This document shows positions 53,865-63,189 of a stretch of 64,000 nucleotides of DNA, one piece after another. The position numbers were made by a program, and so were the translations under genes. The notes below the pieces were generated by a model that saw only the letters and a program-made list of their open reading frames with translations, was not told where the DNA came from and did not search any database. Source of the stretch: Roseovarius sp. (GTDB lineage Bacteria > Pseudomonadota > Alphaproteobacteria > Rhodobacterales > Rhodobacteraceae); NCBI RefSeq assembly GCF_027019125.1, contig NZ_JALUXE010000034.1, positions 372,001 to 436,000 of the forward strand. Direction: 5' to 3'. How positions within the stretch are numbered: the stretch's first letter is position 1; each line of letters begins with the position of its first letter.

Positions 53865-54755
53865 ATGACGGCTAAAGTGATCGACGGCAAGGCCTTTGCC
53901 GCAGAGGTGCGCGCCAAGGTGGCGTCGCATGTAACGCGCCTGAAAGAGGAAAACGGCATCACGCCGGGCCTCGCGGTGGTGCTGGTGGGCGAGGATCCGG
54001 CCAGTCAGGTCTATGTCCGCTCCAAGGGCAAGCAGACCGTTGAAGTGGGCATGAATTCATATGAGCACAAACTGGATGCCAGCACATCCGAGGCCGATCT
54101 TCTGGCGCTGATCGACCGGCTCAACAAGGACGTGACCGTTCATGGCATCCTTGTGCAATTGCCTCTGCCGAAACATCTCGATTCCGATCTGGTGATCAAC
54201 GCCATTGATCCGGCCAAGGATGTGGACGGGTTTCACATCTCCAACGTGGGTCTCTTGGGCACCGGCCAGAAATCCATGGTGCCCTGCACGCCGCTGGGCT
54301 GTCTGATGATGCTGCGCGATCATCACGGCTCGCTTGCGGGGATGGATGCCGTGGTGCTGGGCCGTTCCAACATCGTGGGCAAGCCGATGGCGCAATTGCT
54401 CTTGGGGGACAGCTGCACCGTCACCATCGCGCATAGCCGGACCAAGGATCTGGCCGATGTCTGTCGCCGCGCCGATATCGTCGTGGCTGCCGTGGGCCGC
54501 CCCGAAATGGTGCCGGGCGACTGGATCAAGCCGGGTGCCACCGTGATCGACGTGGGCATCAACCGGATCGAGCGGGATGGCAAGACCGTGTTGGTCGGCG
54601 ATGTCGATTACGCCTCTGCCGCCGCGGTTGCGGGGGCGATCACGCCGGTTCCGGGTGGTGTCGGTCCGATGACGATCGCCTGTCTTCTGGCCAATACCCT
54701 GACCGCTTGCTGCCGCGCCAATGGGCTGGCAGAGCCCGAGGGTCTGACCGCCTGA
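53865..54755 (+). CDS. folD: Methylene-THF dehydrogenase / methenyl-THF cyclohydrolase
   Basis: A 296-residue bifunctional enzyme. The substrate region has the catalytic lysine in [14 protein letters not shown] (about 50-63) and VQLPLPKH; the NADP site is [18 protein letters not shown] (about 165-182), and [18 protein letters not shown] ends the fold. It converts methylene-THF to 10-formyl-THF and back, completing the path opened by Fhs. The start follows a weak AAGGGC and agrees with family length. Confidence 0.97.
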   Translation: MTAKVIDGKAFAAEVRAKVASHVTRLKEENGITPGLAVVLVGEDPASQVYVRSKGKQTVEVGMNSYEHKLDASTSEADLLALIDRLNKDVTVHGILVQLPLPKHLDSDLVINAIDPAKDVDGFHISNVGLLGTGQKSMVPCTPLGCLMMLRDHHGSLAGMDAVVLGRSNIVGKPMAQLLLGDSCTVTIAHSRTKDLADVCRRADIVVAAVGRPEMVPGDWIKPGATVIDVGINRIERDGKTVLVGDVDYASAAAVAGAITPVPGGVGPMTIACLLANTLTACCRANGLAEPEGLTA

Positions 54756-54759
54756 GTCC

Positions 54760-55485
54760 TCAGCCCCGCCCGAGCGGCGGGGCGATCACGCCCATATTTC
54801 CGATCAGCGGACAGCCCAGCGTTTCGCGCAGGGCTGCCGCCAATTCGTCGACCGTTTCGGTCGAGACGAAGAGACCCCCCGTCGCATCCGCCAGACATTT
54901 CGCCACCGTCTGTCCGTCGTAGCCTTGGGCCTCGGGGCTGTTCCACGAAAAAGGGTCATGCACCACGCGAAACCCGATGACATGCACCGTCAGATCGCGC
55001 GCGTCCTGTGCCAGTGACGCCCCAAGCGCACAGGGCGTGCCGCCGCAGGTTTCATTTCCATCCGTGACCAGGACCACGATCCCCGGCTGGGTGCGATAGC
55101 CCAGCACCTCTGCCGCCGCCGTGACAGAGGCGGCAATCGGGGTCAGGCCGCCGGGGGTCAGTGTCTCGATCGTCGCCACGACCGCCGCCCCCGCATCGGG
55201 CATGGGGGCAAAGTGCCGCGTGATTCCGGAACAGGGATGCGATCCCCCCGCCCCATAGGTCAAGAGGCCGATCCGCCGATAGGGCGCAATCTCGGGCATC
55301 ACCTGTCGCAGCGCGGCGCGTGCCTCGTTGATCCGTGTGGCCGCGGTCGGATCGTGCCCGACCTCGGCCATCGACCCCGAGCCGTCAAAAACCAGCATCG
55401 CATCGGCGGCACAGCCGGTCGCTGCTTGCGGTGCGGGGCCGGGCAGGGCGGTCAGGGCAAGACAGAGGGCAATCGCGCGCATCAT
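54760..55485 (-). CDS. Exported von Willebrand factor A-domain protein
   Basis: A 241-residue protein with a signal peptide (about 1-22, cleavage at QAA-T) and one VWA domain. The MIDAS metal site is intact: DGSGSM (about residue 34), a Thr in GGLTPIA, and the Asp in VTDGNETCGG. Eight or so cysteines (GCAAD, HPCSG, TCGGTPCALG and others) predict disulfides in the periplasm. VWA domains bind partners through a metal; the partner is unknown. Two overlapping ATGs (55485, 55482) follow CGGAGG. It is convergent with folD. Confidence 0.82.
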   Translation of the reverse strand: MMRAIALCLALTALPGPAPQAATGCAADAMLVFDGSGSMAEVGHDPTAATRINEARAALRQVMPEIAPYRRIGLLTYGAGGSHPCSGITRHFAPMPDAGAAVVATIETLTPGGLTPIAASVTAAAEVLGYRTQPGIVVLVTDGNETCGGTPCALGASLAQDARDLTVHVIGFRVVHDPFSWNSPEAQGYDGQTVAKCLADATGGLFVSTETVDELAAALRETLGCPLIGNMGVIAPPLGRG

Positions 55486-55592
55486 GGGCCTCCGGTTGGG
55501 GGTCATGCCTTCAGCCTACCGCGCTCTGGCGGCATGTCCAGACACACAAGCTTGTGATGACAGGTCCGGTCTTGGGCGGCTAGGGTCACGGC

Positions 55593-56237
55593 ATGAAACA
55601 GATCACCTATATCTACTCGGCCCATTCGGCCTTTGCCTGGCTCGGGTCTGCGCGGCTGATGGAGATTTGCGCCCGGAACGGTGCGCGCCTCATCCACAAG
55701 CCCATTGAGCTGTCGCCGGTGGTCGAGGCGGCAGGCGGCTTGCCCTTTGCCGGGCGCACGCAGGCGCATGTCGATTACTTCTTTGGTCGCGACATCGAAC
55801 ATTGGGCCGAGTTTCGTGGCGTGGAGGTGATCCGGCATCGTCCGACCCACCATGACAATCCGCTTGCCCTGGCCAGTGGCGCGATCATCGCCGCGCAAAG
55901 GACCGGATCAGGCGCCACCGTGGATGCGCTGGCCCATGCGATCCTCGGGGCCCATTGGCGCGAAGATGCCGACATTGCCGATGCCGCGACCCTGGCACCG
56001 CTGATCACAGCCTGTGGTCTTGATGCGGACGCGATCCTGACCGCCGCAAGTACCGACGCCATACAGACAATTTACCGACGCAATACGACCGAGGCGATTG
56101 CGCTGAACATCTTTGGCTCCCCCACCTATATCATCGGGGGTGATCCCTTCTACGGACAGGACCGGCTCGAACTGGTCGAGCGCGCACTGCAGCGCCCGTT
56201 TTCCCCGTCGACATGGCGAAACCCGCCCGTGGGCTGA
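55593..56237 (+). CDS. DsbA-fold 2-hydroxychromene-2-carboxylate isomerase-like protein
   Basis: A 214-residue thioredoxin/kappa-GST-fold protein without signal peptide. The active-site start YIYSAHSAFAWLGSARL has a serine where DsbA has its first cysteine, as in HCCA isomerases. FGSPTYIIGGDPFYGQDRL near the end is the cis-Pro and C-terminal signature of the family. Members isomerise ring-cleavage products with glutathione or act in glutathione-linked detoxification. No aromatic-degradation genes are near, so the substrate is open. It lies directly upstream of the rplO promoter region. Confidence 0.8.
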   Translation: MKQITYIYSAHSAFAWLGSARLMEICARNGARLIHKPIELSPVVEAAGGLPFAGRTQAHVDYFFGRDIEHWAEFRGVEVIRHRPTHHDNPLALASGAIIAAQRTGSGATVDALAHAILGAHWREDADIADAATLAPLITACGLDADAILTAASTDAIQTIYRRNTTEAIALNIFGSPTYIIGGDPFYGQDRLELVERALQRPFSPSTWRNPPVG

Positions 56238-56248
56238 CAACTCCGCCC

Positions 56249-56277
56249 TTGATCCCCAAGGGCCTTGCGTCTATACG
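56249..56277 (+). promoter_or_regulatory. Sigma-70-type promoter for rplO-secY-adk
   Basis: TTGATC (56249-56254) and TATACG (56272-56277), 17 bases apart, stand in the gap before rplO. The elements match the consensus in four of six bases each. A promoter is needed here because the ribosomal genes are not preceded by rpmD as in the standard operon. Confidence 0.45.
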
Positions 56278-56372
56278 CCCCCGGTGGCCCCGTCTTGGGG
56301 TCCGACTCAACCAACACGCCGCGTTCGGCCGCTCCCGTCGCTGGGGGTCGCATCCGGCAAGGAGATAGCGAC

Positions 56373-56846
56373 ATGAAACTGCATGAACTTCACGACAATC
56401 CCGGCGCCACCAAGCGCAAGAAGCGCGTTGGCCGCGGTCCGGGTTCCGGCATGGGTAAAACCGGTGGCCGGGGTATCAAGGGTCAGAAATCCCGTTCGGG
56501 TGTTTCGATCGGGGGCTACGAAGGTGGCCAGATGCCGCTCTACCAGCGTCTGCCCAAGCGCGGCTTCAACAAGCCGAACCGCAAGTCCTTTGCTGTCATC
56601 AACCTGGGCCTGATCCAGAAATTCGTCGAAGCCGGCAAGATCGACGCAAGCGCGCCGATCACCGAAGATGCGCTCGTTGCATCGGGCCTCGTGCGCCGCA
56701 AGCTGGACGGTATCCGCGTTCTGGCCAAGGGCGACGTCAGCGCCAAGCTTGACATTCAGGTCACGGGCGCGTCGCGCGCTGCGATCGAAGCGGTCGAAAA
56801 GGCCGGTGGCTCCCTCTCGGTCACAACCGCGCAGTCGGCCGAATAA
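56373..56846 (+). CDS. rplO: 50S ribosomal protein L15
   Basis: A 157-residue protein with the L15 signature [42 protein letters not shown] cut here into words: [25 protein letters not shown], then [15 protein letters not shown]. The ATG at 56373 follows AAGGAGA; the longer reading is rejected. Instead of rpmD, a DsbA-like gene lies upstream, so the spc operon is split here. Confidence 0.98.
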   Translation: MKLHELHDNPGATKRKKRVGRGPGSGMGKTGGRGIKGQKSRSGVSIGGYEGGQMPLYQRLPKRGFNKPNRKSFAVINLGLIQKFVEAGKIDASAPITEDALVASGLVRRKLDGIRVLAKGDVSAKLDIQVTGASRAAIEAVEKAGGSLSVTTAQSAE

Positions 56847-56899
56847 GAGGTTGTGAGCGGCATCCGTGCCGCTTACATATGGCCCAAGTTTTCCTTTGA

Positions 56900-56933
56900 C
56901 GCCGCCTGAGCTGGAAAACAGCCCTAGGCGGCG
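56900..56933 (+). repeat. Two-level hairpin between rplO and secY
   Basis: CGCCGCCT (56900-56907) pairs with AGGCGGCG (56926-56933), and inside it GCTG pairs with CAGC around a GAAAA loop. It lies just before the secY ribosome site and could adjust rplO/secY ratios. No T-tract follows. Confidence 0.45.
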
Positions 56934-56957
56934 TTGTCACATGAAAGAGACCCGCGA

Positions 56958-58322
56958 ATGGTATCTGCAGCAGAGCAAATGGCGGCCAACACCAGCTGGT
57001 CCGCGCTGGGCAAGGCCACCGAACTGCGCAAACGCATCCTGTTCACCCTTGGCCTGCTGATCGTCTACCGGCTTGGCACCTTTATTCCCGTGCCCGGTAT
57101 CGACGGCGTGGCGCTGCGCGAATTCATGGAGGGCGCGCAGGCCTCGATCGGTGGAATGCTCAGCATGTTCACCGGCGGCGCGCTTGGGCGGATGGGCATC
57201 TTTGCTCTGGGCATCATGCCCTATATCTCGGCTTCGATCATCGTTCAGTTGCTGACAGCGCTGGTGCCAGCGTTGGAACAGCTCAAGAAAGAGGGCGAGC
57301 AGGGGCGCAAGAAGATCAACCAGTATACCCGCTACGGCACGGTTGGTCTTGCGACGCTGCAATCCTACGGTCTCGCGGTTTCGTTGCAATCGGGCGATAT
57401 GGCCTCGAATCCGGGCATGTTCTTTATTGTCTCGTGCATGATCACCCTCATCGGCGGCACCATGTTCCTGATGTGGCTGGGGGAACAGATCACCGCCCGC
57501 GGCGTGGGCAACGGTATTTCGCTGATCATCTTTGTTGGCATCATCGCCGAGGTACCGGCTGCTCTGGCACAGTTCTTTGCCTCTGGCCGTTCGGGCGCGA
57601 TCAGCCCGGCGGTGATCGTGGGGGTGATGCTGATGGTCGTGGCCGTGATCGCCTTTGTGGTGTTCATGGAGCGCTCGCTGCGCAAGATCCATATCCAGTA
57701 TCCGCGCCGTCAGGTGGGCATGAAGATCTATGATGGCGGTTCGTCGCATCTGCCGGTCAAGGTCAACCCGGCGGGCGTGATCCCGGCGATCTTTGCCTCT
57801 TCGCTGCTGCTGTTGCCCGCTACGATCACCACATTCTCGGGCAATACGACCAATCCGGTTCTCTCGACCGTGATGGCCTATTTCGGCCCCGGACAGCCGC
57901 TCTATCTGCTGTTCTTCACGATCATGATCGTGTTCTTCGCCTATTTCTACACGTTCAACGTGGCGTTCAAGACCGATGACGTGGCCGAGAACCTCAAGAA
58001 CCAGAACGGCTTTATTCCTGGCATCCGTCCGGGCAAGCGGACGGCAGAATATCTCGACTACGTGGTCAATCGCGTGCTGGTCATCGGCTCTGCCTATCTG
58101 GCGGCGGTCTGCCTTTTGCCCGAGATCCTGCGCAACCAGTTCGCCATTCCCTTCTACTTTGGCGGCACCTCGGTTCTGATCGTCGTGTCCGTGACCATGG
58201 ATACCATCCAGCAGGTCCAGTCGCACCTTCTGGCCCACCAATACGAGGGCCTGATCGAGAAATCCCAACTCAGCGGCAAGGGCAAGAAACGCAGCCGCAG
58301 AAAGGCACCGGCGCGGCGATGA
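56958..58322 (+). CDS. secY: SecY, channel subunit of the Sec translocon
   Basis: A 454-residue membrane protein with ten hydrophobic segments. The words [76 protein letters not shown] [16 protein letters not shown] and [24 protein letters not shown] are the classic SecY landmarks. The ATG at 56958 matches the short family N-terminus; the track of an earlier TTG is not used. It overlaps adk by 4 bases. Confidence 0.97.
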   Translation: MVSAAEQMAANTSWSALGKATELRKRILFTLGLLIVYRLGTFIPVPGIDGVALREFMEGAQASIGGMLSMFTGGALGRMGIFALGIMPYISASIIVQLLTALVPALEQLKKEGEQGRKKINQYTRYGTVGLATLQSYGLAVSLQSGDMASNPGMFFIVSCMITLIGGTMFLMWLGEQITARGVGNGISLIIFVGIIAEVPAALAQFFASGRSGAISPAVIVGVMLMVVAVIAFVVFMERSLRKIHIQYPRRQVGMKIYDGGSSHLPVKVNPAGVIPAIFASSLLLLPATITTFSGNTTNPVLSTVMAYFGPGQPLYLLFFTIMIVFFAYFYTFNVAFKTDDVAENLKNQNGFIPGIRPGKRTAEYLDYVVNRVLVIGSAYLAAVCLLPEILRNQFAIPFYFGGTSVLIVVSVTMDTIQQVQSHLLAHQYEGLIEKSQLSGKGKKRSRRKAPARR

Positions 58323-58963
58323 ACATCATTCTTCTCGGACCACCGGGCGCGGGCAAGGGCACGCAGGCACATCATCTGGTCGCGAGCCGGGACATGATCC
58401 AGCTCTCAACCGGCGACATGCTGCGCGCCGCCAAGGACAGCGGCTCTGAGATGGGGCGCATTGTGGCGGATGTCATGGCGCGCGGCGATCTTGTGACCGA
58501 TGAGATCGTGATCGGTCTCATCCGCGAGCAGTTGCAGGGCGCGCAAAAGGGCGGCTTCATCTTTGACGGCTTTCCGCGCACCCTGGCGCAGGCGGATGCG
58601 CTTGCCGACCTGCTGGAAGAGACGGGCGAGACACTCGATGCCGTGATCGAATTGCGCGTCGACGACGAGGCGCTTGTCGAGCGGATCACTGCCCGTTCCA
58701 CCTGCGGCGGCTGCGGCGAAGTCTACAACGACATTACCAAACCCTGGCCCGCCGATGGCAAATGCGCCAAATGCGGCTCGAGCGATGTGAAACGCCGGGC
58801 GGACGACAACGAAGACGCGCTGCGCAATCGCTTGATGGAATATTACAAGAAAACCTCGCCGCTGATCGGCTATTACTACGCCCATGGGCAGCTGACCTCG
58901 GTCGATGGTCTTGCGGAAATTGACGCGGTGCAGGCGGCCATCGCCGAAGCGCTTGACAAATAG
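58319..58963 (+). CDS. adk: Adenylate kinase
   Basis: A 214-residue kinase with P-loop [10 protein letters not shown] (residues 7-16), [14 protein letters not shown] (about 81-94) and a long LID domain (about 122-160) with two CxxC pairs ([10 protein letters not shown] ... KCAKCGSSD), the zinc-binding form. It converts ATP and AMP to two ADP. It is coupled to secY by ATGA overlap, as in many spc operons. A terminator follows. Confidence 0.98.
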   Translation: MNIILLGPPGAGKGTQAHHLVASRDMIQLSTGDMLRAAKDSGSEMGRIVADVMARGDLVTDEIVIGLIREQLQGAQKGGFIFDGFPRTLAQADALADLLEETGETLDAVIELRVDDEALVERITARSTCGGCGEVYNDITKPWPADGKCAKCGSSDVKRRADDNEDALRNRLMEYYKKTSPLIGYYYAHGQLTSVDGLAEIDAVQAAIAEALDK

Positions 58964-58977
58964 GCTTTGATCTGGGC

Positions 58978-59002
58978 CCGGGGCCTTGACGCCCCGGTCT
59001 TT
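58978..59002 (+). terminator. Rho-independent terminator after adk
   Basis: CCGGGGC (58978-58984) and GCCCCGG (58991-58997) with a 6-base loop, then TCTTTTC. It separates rplO-secY-adk from the rpsM operon. Confidence 0.75.
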
Positions 59003-59174
59003 TCCCCCTAACCAGCCCTATCTCGAACACGAGATTGATTCTATTTCCGGGTCGCCCCCGTATCTCGAATCGCTCATCTGAAATCAGCCGCGGCCCGGTG
59101 CGTGATCGCTTCGGGCTTACGTTGTGAAAAAAGGTTCTGGTGCTACGGAACCGCAACGAAAAAGGAAGCTACAC
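59003..59174 (+). other. Leader of the alpha operon with a hairpin and a direct repeat
   Basis: 172 bases without a gene between the adk terminator and rpsM. It has a small perfect hairpin (ATCTCG-AACA-CGAGAT, 59020-59035) and the word TATCTCGAA twice (59019-59027 and 59061-59069). A promoter must lie here, but I cannot pick convincing -35/-10 boxes. In E. coli the alpha-operon leader binds S4; rpsD is not in this operon. Confidence 0.45.
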
Positions 59175-59543
59175 TTGGCACGTATCGCCGGCGTCAATAT
59201 CCCGACCAACAAGCGGGTCCCAATCGCCCTCACCTACATCACCGGAATCGGCCATGCTTCGGCCAAATCCATCTGTGAAGCCCTCAACATCGACGTGTCG
59301 CGCCGCGTGAACGATCTGTCGGACGCCGAGGCCCTGGCCCTGCGCGAGCATATCGACGCGAATTACACCGTCGAAGGCGACCTGCGCCGTGACACCCAGA
59401 TGAACATCAAGCGCCTGATGGACCTGGGTTGCTACCGTGGCCTGCGTCACCGTCGCAACCTGCCGGTGCGTGGTCAGCGGACCCACACCAATGCTCGCAC
59501 CCGCAAGGGCCCGGCAAAAGCCATTGCCGGCAAGAAGAAATAA
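59175..59543 (+). CDS. rpsM: 30S ribosomal protein S13
   Basis: A 122-residue protein of standard length. The family start [21 protein letters not shown] follows a TTG initiator at 59175, with AAAGGAAG 6 bases upstream; no ATG fits, so this is a real TTG start. The C-terminal [24 protein letters not shown] contacts the P-site tRNA. It is the first gene of the alpha operon. Confidence 0.97.
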   Translation: MARIAGVNIPTNKRVPIALTYITGIGHASAKSICEALNIDVSRRVNDLSDAEALALREHIDANYTVEGDLRRDTQMNIKRLMDLGCYRGLRHRRNLPVRGQRTHTNARTRKGPAKAIAGKKK

Positions 59544-59558
59544 GGGAGGGCAGCAGAT

Positions 59559-59948
59559 ATGGCACGCGATACCAAACGCACCAAGAAAAAGGTTTCCAAG
59601 AACATCGCCACCGGCGTTGCTCATGTGAACTCTTCCTTCAACAACACCAAGATCCTGATCTCGGACGTGCAGGGCAATGCGATTGCATGGTCCTCTGCCG
59701 GGACCATGGGCTTCAAGGGCTCGCGGAAATCCACGCCCTACGCGGCGCAGATGGCCGCAGAGGATGCGGGCCGCAAGGCGCAGGAACATGGCATGCGCTC
59801 GCTCGACGTCGAAGTTCAGGGGCCTGGTTCGGGCCGTGAATCGGCGCTGCGCGCTCTGGCGGCTGTCGGCTTCAACATCACCTCGATCCGTGATGTGACC
59901 CCGATGGCGCACAATGGCTGCCGCCCGCCGAAGCGCCGCCGGGTCTGA
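59559..59948 (+). CDS. rpsK: 30S ribosomal protein S11
   Basis: A 129-residue protein with the S11 words [49 protein letters not shown] and the C-terminal [16 protein letters not shown]. It forms part of the platform of the 30S subunit. It follows rpsM by 15 bases with GGGAGGG before the ATG. rpsD, which follows rpsK in enterobacteria, is absent, as in other alphaproteobacteria. Confidence 0.98.
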   Translation: MARDTKRTKKKVSKNIATGVAHVNSSFNNTKILISDVQGNAIAWSSAGTMGFKGSRKSTPYAAQMAAEDAGRKAQEHGMRSLDVEVQGPGSGRESALRALAAVGFNITSIRDVTPMAHNGCRPPKRRRV

Positions 59949-59966
59949 TCCGCTACATCTCTTGGT

Positions 59967-59990
59967 GGGGCCGCGCCGTGGCGCGGTCCC
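59967..59990 (+). repeat. GC-rich hairpin between rpsK and rpoA
   Basis: An 11-base-pair stem with one G-U (59967-59977 with 59980-59990, innermost pairs open). It is followed by CTTTCGTCATTTT, so weak termination or pausing between ribosomal genes and rpoA is possible. Confidence 0.5.
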
Positions 59991-60062
59991 GCTTTCGTCA
60001 TTTTACATCCTCGGGCGCTCTGAACCTTTGGACATGGGAACAGGGCAAGAATGGAGGGACGC

Positions 60063-61079
60063 ATGATCCACAAGAATTGGGCTGAGCTGATCAAGCCGAC
60101 ACAGCTTGAAGTCAAACCCGGCAATGACCCGCTGCGTCAGGCGGTTCTGATTGCCGAGCCGCTTGAGCGCGGCTTTGGTCTCACGCTGGGCAATGCGCTG
60201 CGCCGCGTGCTGCTGTCGTCGCTGCAAGGCGCGGCCATCACCGCCGTTCAGATCGACAACGTCCTGCACGAATTTTCCTCGGTGGCCGGTGTGCGCGAAG
60301 ACGTGACCGACATCGTGCTCAACCTCAAGGGCGTTGCCATTCGCATGGAAGTCGAGGGGCCCAAGCGCCTGTCGATCAATGCCAAGGGTCCGGGTGTTGT
60401 CACGGCTGGTGACATCTCTGACAGCGCAGGCATCGAGATCCTCAACAAGGATCATGTGATCTGCCACCTCGACGAGGGCGCCGACCTGTTCATGGAACTG
60501 ACAGTGAATCAGGGCAAGGGTTATGTCTCGGCCGACAAGAACAAACCCGAGGATGCGCCCATCGGTCTGATTCCGATCGACGCGATCTATTCGCCCATTT
60601 CGCGCGTGAGCTACGAGGTTCAGCCGACCCGTGAAGGTCAGGTTCTGGATTACGACAAGCTGACCATGAAGATCGAAACCGACGGTTCGATCACCCCGGA
60701 TGATGCCGTGGCCTATGCTGCGCGCATTCTTCAGGATCAACTGTCGATCTTCGTGAACTTCGACGAGCCCGAGTCGGCCAGCCGTCAAGACGATGACGAC
60801 GGTCTCGAATTCAACCCGCTCCTGCTCAAGAAAGTGGACGAGCTGGAACTGTCGGTGCGCTCTGCGAACTGCCTCAAGAACGACAACATCGTCTATATCG
60901 GAGATCTCATCCAGAAGACCGAAGCCGAGATGCTGCGCACCCCGAACTTTGGCCGCAAGTCGCTCAACGAGATCAAGGAAGTGCTCTCGGGCATGGGTCT
61001 GCACCTTGGCATGGATGTCGAGGATTGGCCGCCAGACAATATCGAAGACCTCGCCAAGAAGTTCGAAGACGCCTTCTGA
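60063..61079 (+). CDS. rpoA: RNA polymerase alpha subunit
   Basis: A 338-residue subunit. The N-terminal assembly domain (about 10-230) has [23 protein letters not shown], and the C-terminal domain (about 255-330) [47 protein letters not shown] binds UP elements and activators. The ATG at 60063 is chosen because GGAGGGA, 4-10 bases upstream, overlaps the other ATG at 60051. It lies in the alpha operon before rplQ. Confidence 0.98.
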   Translation: MIHKNWAELIKPTQLEVKPGNDPLRQAVLIAEPLERGFGLTLGNALRRVLLSSLQGAAITAVQIDNVLHEFSSVAGVREDVTDIVLNLKGVAIRMEVEGPKRLSINAKGPGVVTAGDISDSAGIEILNKDHVICHLDEGADLFMELTVNQGKGYVSADKNKPEDAPIGLIPIDAIYSPISRVSYEVQPTREGQVLDYDKLTMKIETDGSITPDDAVAYAARILQDQLSIFVNFDEPESASRQDDDDGLEFNPLLLKKVDELELSVRSANCLKNDNIVYIGDLIQKTEAEMLRTPNFGRKSLNEIKEVLSGMGLHLGMDVEDWPPDNIEDLAKKFEDAF

Positions 61080-61081
61080 TC

Positions 61082-61134
61082 GGTGGGTTTCACCCACCCT
61101 ACGGCTTGTATCGTAGGGTGGGTGGCAACCCACC
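61082..61134 (+). repeat. Very long REP-like hairpin between rpoA and rplQ
   Basis: A 13-base-pair perfect inner stem (61091-61103 with 61112-61124, 8-base loop) continues, past a T-G pair and one bulged C, into an 8-base-pair outer stem (61082-61089 with 61127-61134), over 20 pairs in all. It lies right after the rpoA stop. No T-run follows. Confidence 0.75.
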
Positions 61135-61221
61135 ATGAAACCCGGGCAATCCCGCCCCAAGGAGAGGGGACTGACACGCATCAGCCCCCCGGACAAAGCA
61201 AAAACGCTAAGGAGATAGAAA

Positions 61222-61644
61222 ATGCGTCACGCCAGAGGATACCGCCGCCTGAACCGTACCCATGAGCACCGCAAGGCGCTGTGGGCGAACATGGCCGGCT
61301 CGCTCATCGAACATGAGCAGATCAAGACCACCCTGCCCAAGGCCAAGGAACTGCGCCCGATCATCGAAAAGCTGATCACGCTCGGCAAGCGCGGCGATAT
61401 GCACGCCCGCCGTCAGGCCGCAGCCCAGCTCAAGCAGGATGCCTATGTGGCCAAGCTGTTCGACATTCTCGGACCGCGTTACAAAGAGCGTCAGGGCGGT
61501 TACGTCCGCGTGCTCAAGGCCGGGTTCCGCTATGGCGACATGGCGCCGATGGCGATCATCGAATTCGTCGATCGCGACGTTTCGGCCAAAGGTGCTGCTG
61601 ACAAGGCGCGCGTTGCCGCCTTCGAAATGGCCGACGACGAATAA
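61222..61644 (+). CDS. rplQ: 50S ribosomal protein L17
   Basis: A 140-residue protein with the L17 start [20 protein letters not shown], then [34 protein letters not shown] and [14 protein letters not shown]. It has the usual alphaproteobacterial C-terminal extension. AAGGAGA precedes the ATG. It is last in the alpha operon and followed by a strong terminator. Confidence 0.98.
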   Translation: MRHARGYRRLNRTHEHRKALWANMAGSLIEHEQIKTTLPKAKELRPIIEKLITLGKRGDMHARRQAAAQLKQDAYVAKLFDILGPRYKERQGGYVRVLKAGFRYGDMAPMAIIEFVDRDVSAKGAADKARVAAFEMADDE

Positions 61645-61675
61645 AGAGATTTCGGCTCCGTTCAGGACCGTTGCG

Positions 61676-61701
61676 CCCCCGCCCTCACCGGCGGGGGTTT
61701 T
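61676..61701 (+). terminator. Rho-independent terminator of the alpha operon
   Basis: CCCCCGCC (61676-61683) and GGCGGGGG (61690-61697) with a 6-base loop, followed by TTTT. Confidence 0.88.
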
Positions 61702-61705
61702 GCAT

Positions 61706-61736
61706 GCGGGGGATTGAGTATTTGGACCAAGAAGAA
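61706..61736 (+). repeat. Short dispersed repeat, copy 2
   Basis: GCGGGG-gatt-GAGTATTT-gg-ACCAAGAAGAA, the second copy of the element at 51283-51310, directly after the rplQ terminator. Confidence 0.6.
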
Positions 61737-61809
61737 GCGGCAAAGCCTTGCATTGCCGAAGTCAGGCCAGCATATCTCGGGGGTCATGAATACCCGTGCG
61801 GAGGCAGCC

Positions 61810-63186
61810 ATGTTCCGGATCGTCTGCTTTGTGCTGTTGGCCATTCCCGGCCTGCTACAGGCGCAGACCCGCGTGCCGGTCAGCCAGGCCGAAATCCAGC
61901 TGGGCTTTGCCCCGGTGGTGCAAGAGGCCGCGCCCGCGGTGGTTAATATCTATGCCAGCCGCGTCGTCGAGGCGCGCCGCAGCCCCTTTCGCGGTGATCC
62001 GTTCTTCGAGCGGTTCTTCAACGACTTCGGGGCCAGCCGTCCGCGCGTGCAGAATTCCCTTGGTTCCGGCGTGATCCTGTCGGCGGATGGTATCGTGGTT
62101 TCGAATTATCATGTGGTGGGCGAGGCCACGGATATCCGCGTGGTGCTGAATGACCGCCGCGAATATGCCGCCCGTGTGCTTTTGGGCGATGAGGAGGCGG
62201 ATCTGGCCGTTCTCCAGGTCGAGAATGCCCCGGACCTGCCCGCCCTCGATCTGCGCGACAGCGACACCGTGCAGGTCGGCGAACTGGTGCTGGCCATTGG
62301 CAATCCCTTTGGTGTGGGGCAGACGGTCTCGAGCGGAATCGTCTCGGGGCTTGCGCGCTCGGGCACCGCCACAGGCAATGCGCGCGGCTATTTCATCCAG
62401 ACCGACGCACCGATCAACCCGGGTAATTCGGGCGGGGCACTGGTCGATGTGAACGGCGACCTCATCGGCATCAACACCGCGATCCTGTCGCGCTCTGGCG
62501 GCTCGAACGGCATCGGCTTTGCCATTCCCTCGGGCCTTGTGACGCAGTTTGTGGCACAGGCACGCGCGGGCAAGACGGTGTTCGAACGGCCCTGGGCGGG
62601 TCTGGGCGGCCAACCCGTGACCCCGGACATGGCCGAGGGTCTGGGCATTGCCCGTCCCGATGGCGTGGTGATTTCCGAGGTGCATCCCCAAAGCAGCTTT
62701 GCCAGCCAGATCCGCCCCGGTGACGTGATCACCAGGGTGGGCGGTCAGCCGGTCAACAGCCCCGCCGAGGTGATCTATCGCATGTCTCTGGCGGGGATCG
62801 GGGCGGACACGACCATAACCCGCCTGCGCGATGGGGACGAGGACGAGGTCCAGATCGCCCTGATCGCCGCGCCGGACCTGCCGCCGCGCACGCCGCTGGA
62901 CACCGGACCACGCGCCGCCATTCCACAGATGACCCTCTCGACCATCAATCCCGCAGTGATCGAGCAATACCGCCTGCCGTTGATGGCGCAAGGTGTGATC
63001 GTGGATGATCCCGGCCCCTATGGCGCGCGGGCCGGATTGCGGCCCGGCGACATTCTCAGGCAGGTCAATGGGCGCCCGGTCGAGAGCAGCCGCGACGCGC
63101 GCGCCGCGCTGGAGGGGGCGGTGAACACGCTTACGCTCGATCTGTTGCGGGATGGGCAGCGCCTGACGCTGCGCTTCAGGATCTGA
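61810..63186 (+). CDS. Do-like (DegP/DegQ) periplasmic serine protease
   Basis: A 458-residue exported HtrA-family protease. The signal peptide is about 1-19 (cleavage at LQAQ). The catalytic triad is visible as His in VVSNYHVVGEA (about 104), Asp in EADLAVLQVE (about 134) and Ser in PINPGNSGGALVDV (about 208). Two PDZ domains follow (about 255-345 with VISEVHPQSSFASQIRPGDVI, and 375-455 with VIVDDPGPYGARAGLRPGDIL). It degrades or refolds damaged periplasmic proteins. The ATG at 61810 follows GCGGAGG; an ATG at 61786 would place the signal peptide deeper. Confidence 0.93.
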   Translation: MFRIVCFVLLAIPGLLQAQTRVPVSQAEIQLGFAPVVQEAAPAVVNIYASRVVEARRSPFRGDPFFERFFNDFGASRPRVQNSLGSGVILSADGIVVSNYHVVGEATDIRVVLNDRREYAARVLLGDEEADLAVLQVENAPDLPALDLRDSDTVQVGELVLAIGNPFGVGQTVSSGIVSGLARSGTATGNARGYFIQTDAPINPGNSGGALVDVNGDLIGINTAILSRSGGSNGIGFAIPSGLVTQFVAQARAGKTVFERPWAGLGGQPVTPDMAEGLGIARPDGVVISEVHPQSSFASQIRPGDVITRVGGQPVNSPAEVIYRMSLAGIGADTTITRLRDGDEDEVQIALIAAPDLPPRTPLDTGPRAAIPQMTLSTINPAVIEQYRLPLMAQGVIVDDPGPYGARAGLRPGDILRQVNGRPVESSRDARAALEGAVNTLTLDLLRDGQRLTLRFRI

Positions 63187-63189
63187 GCG

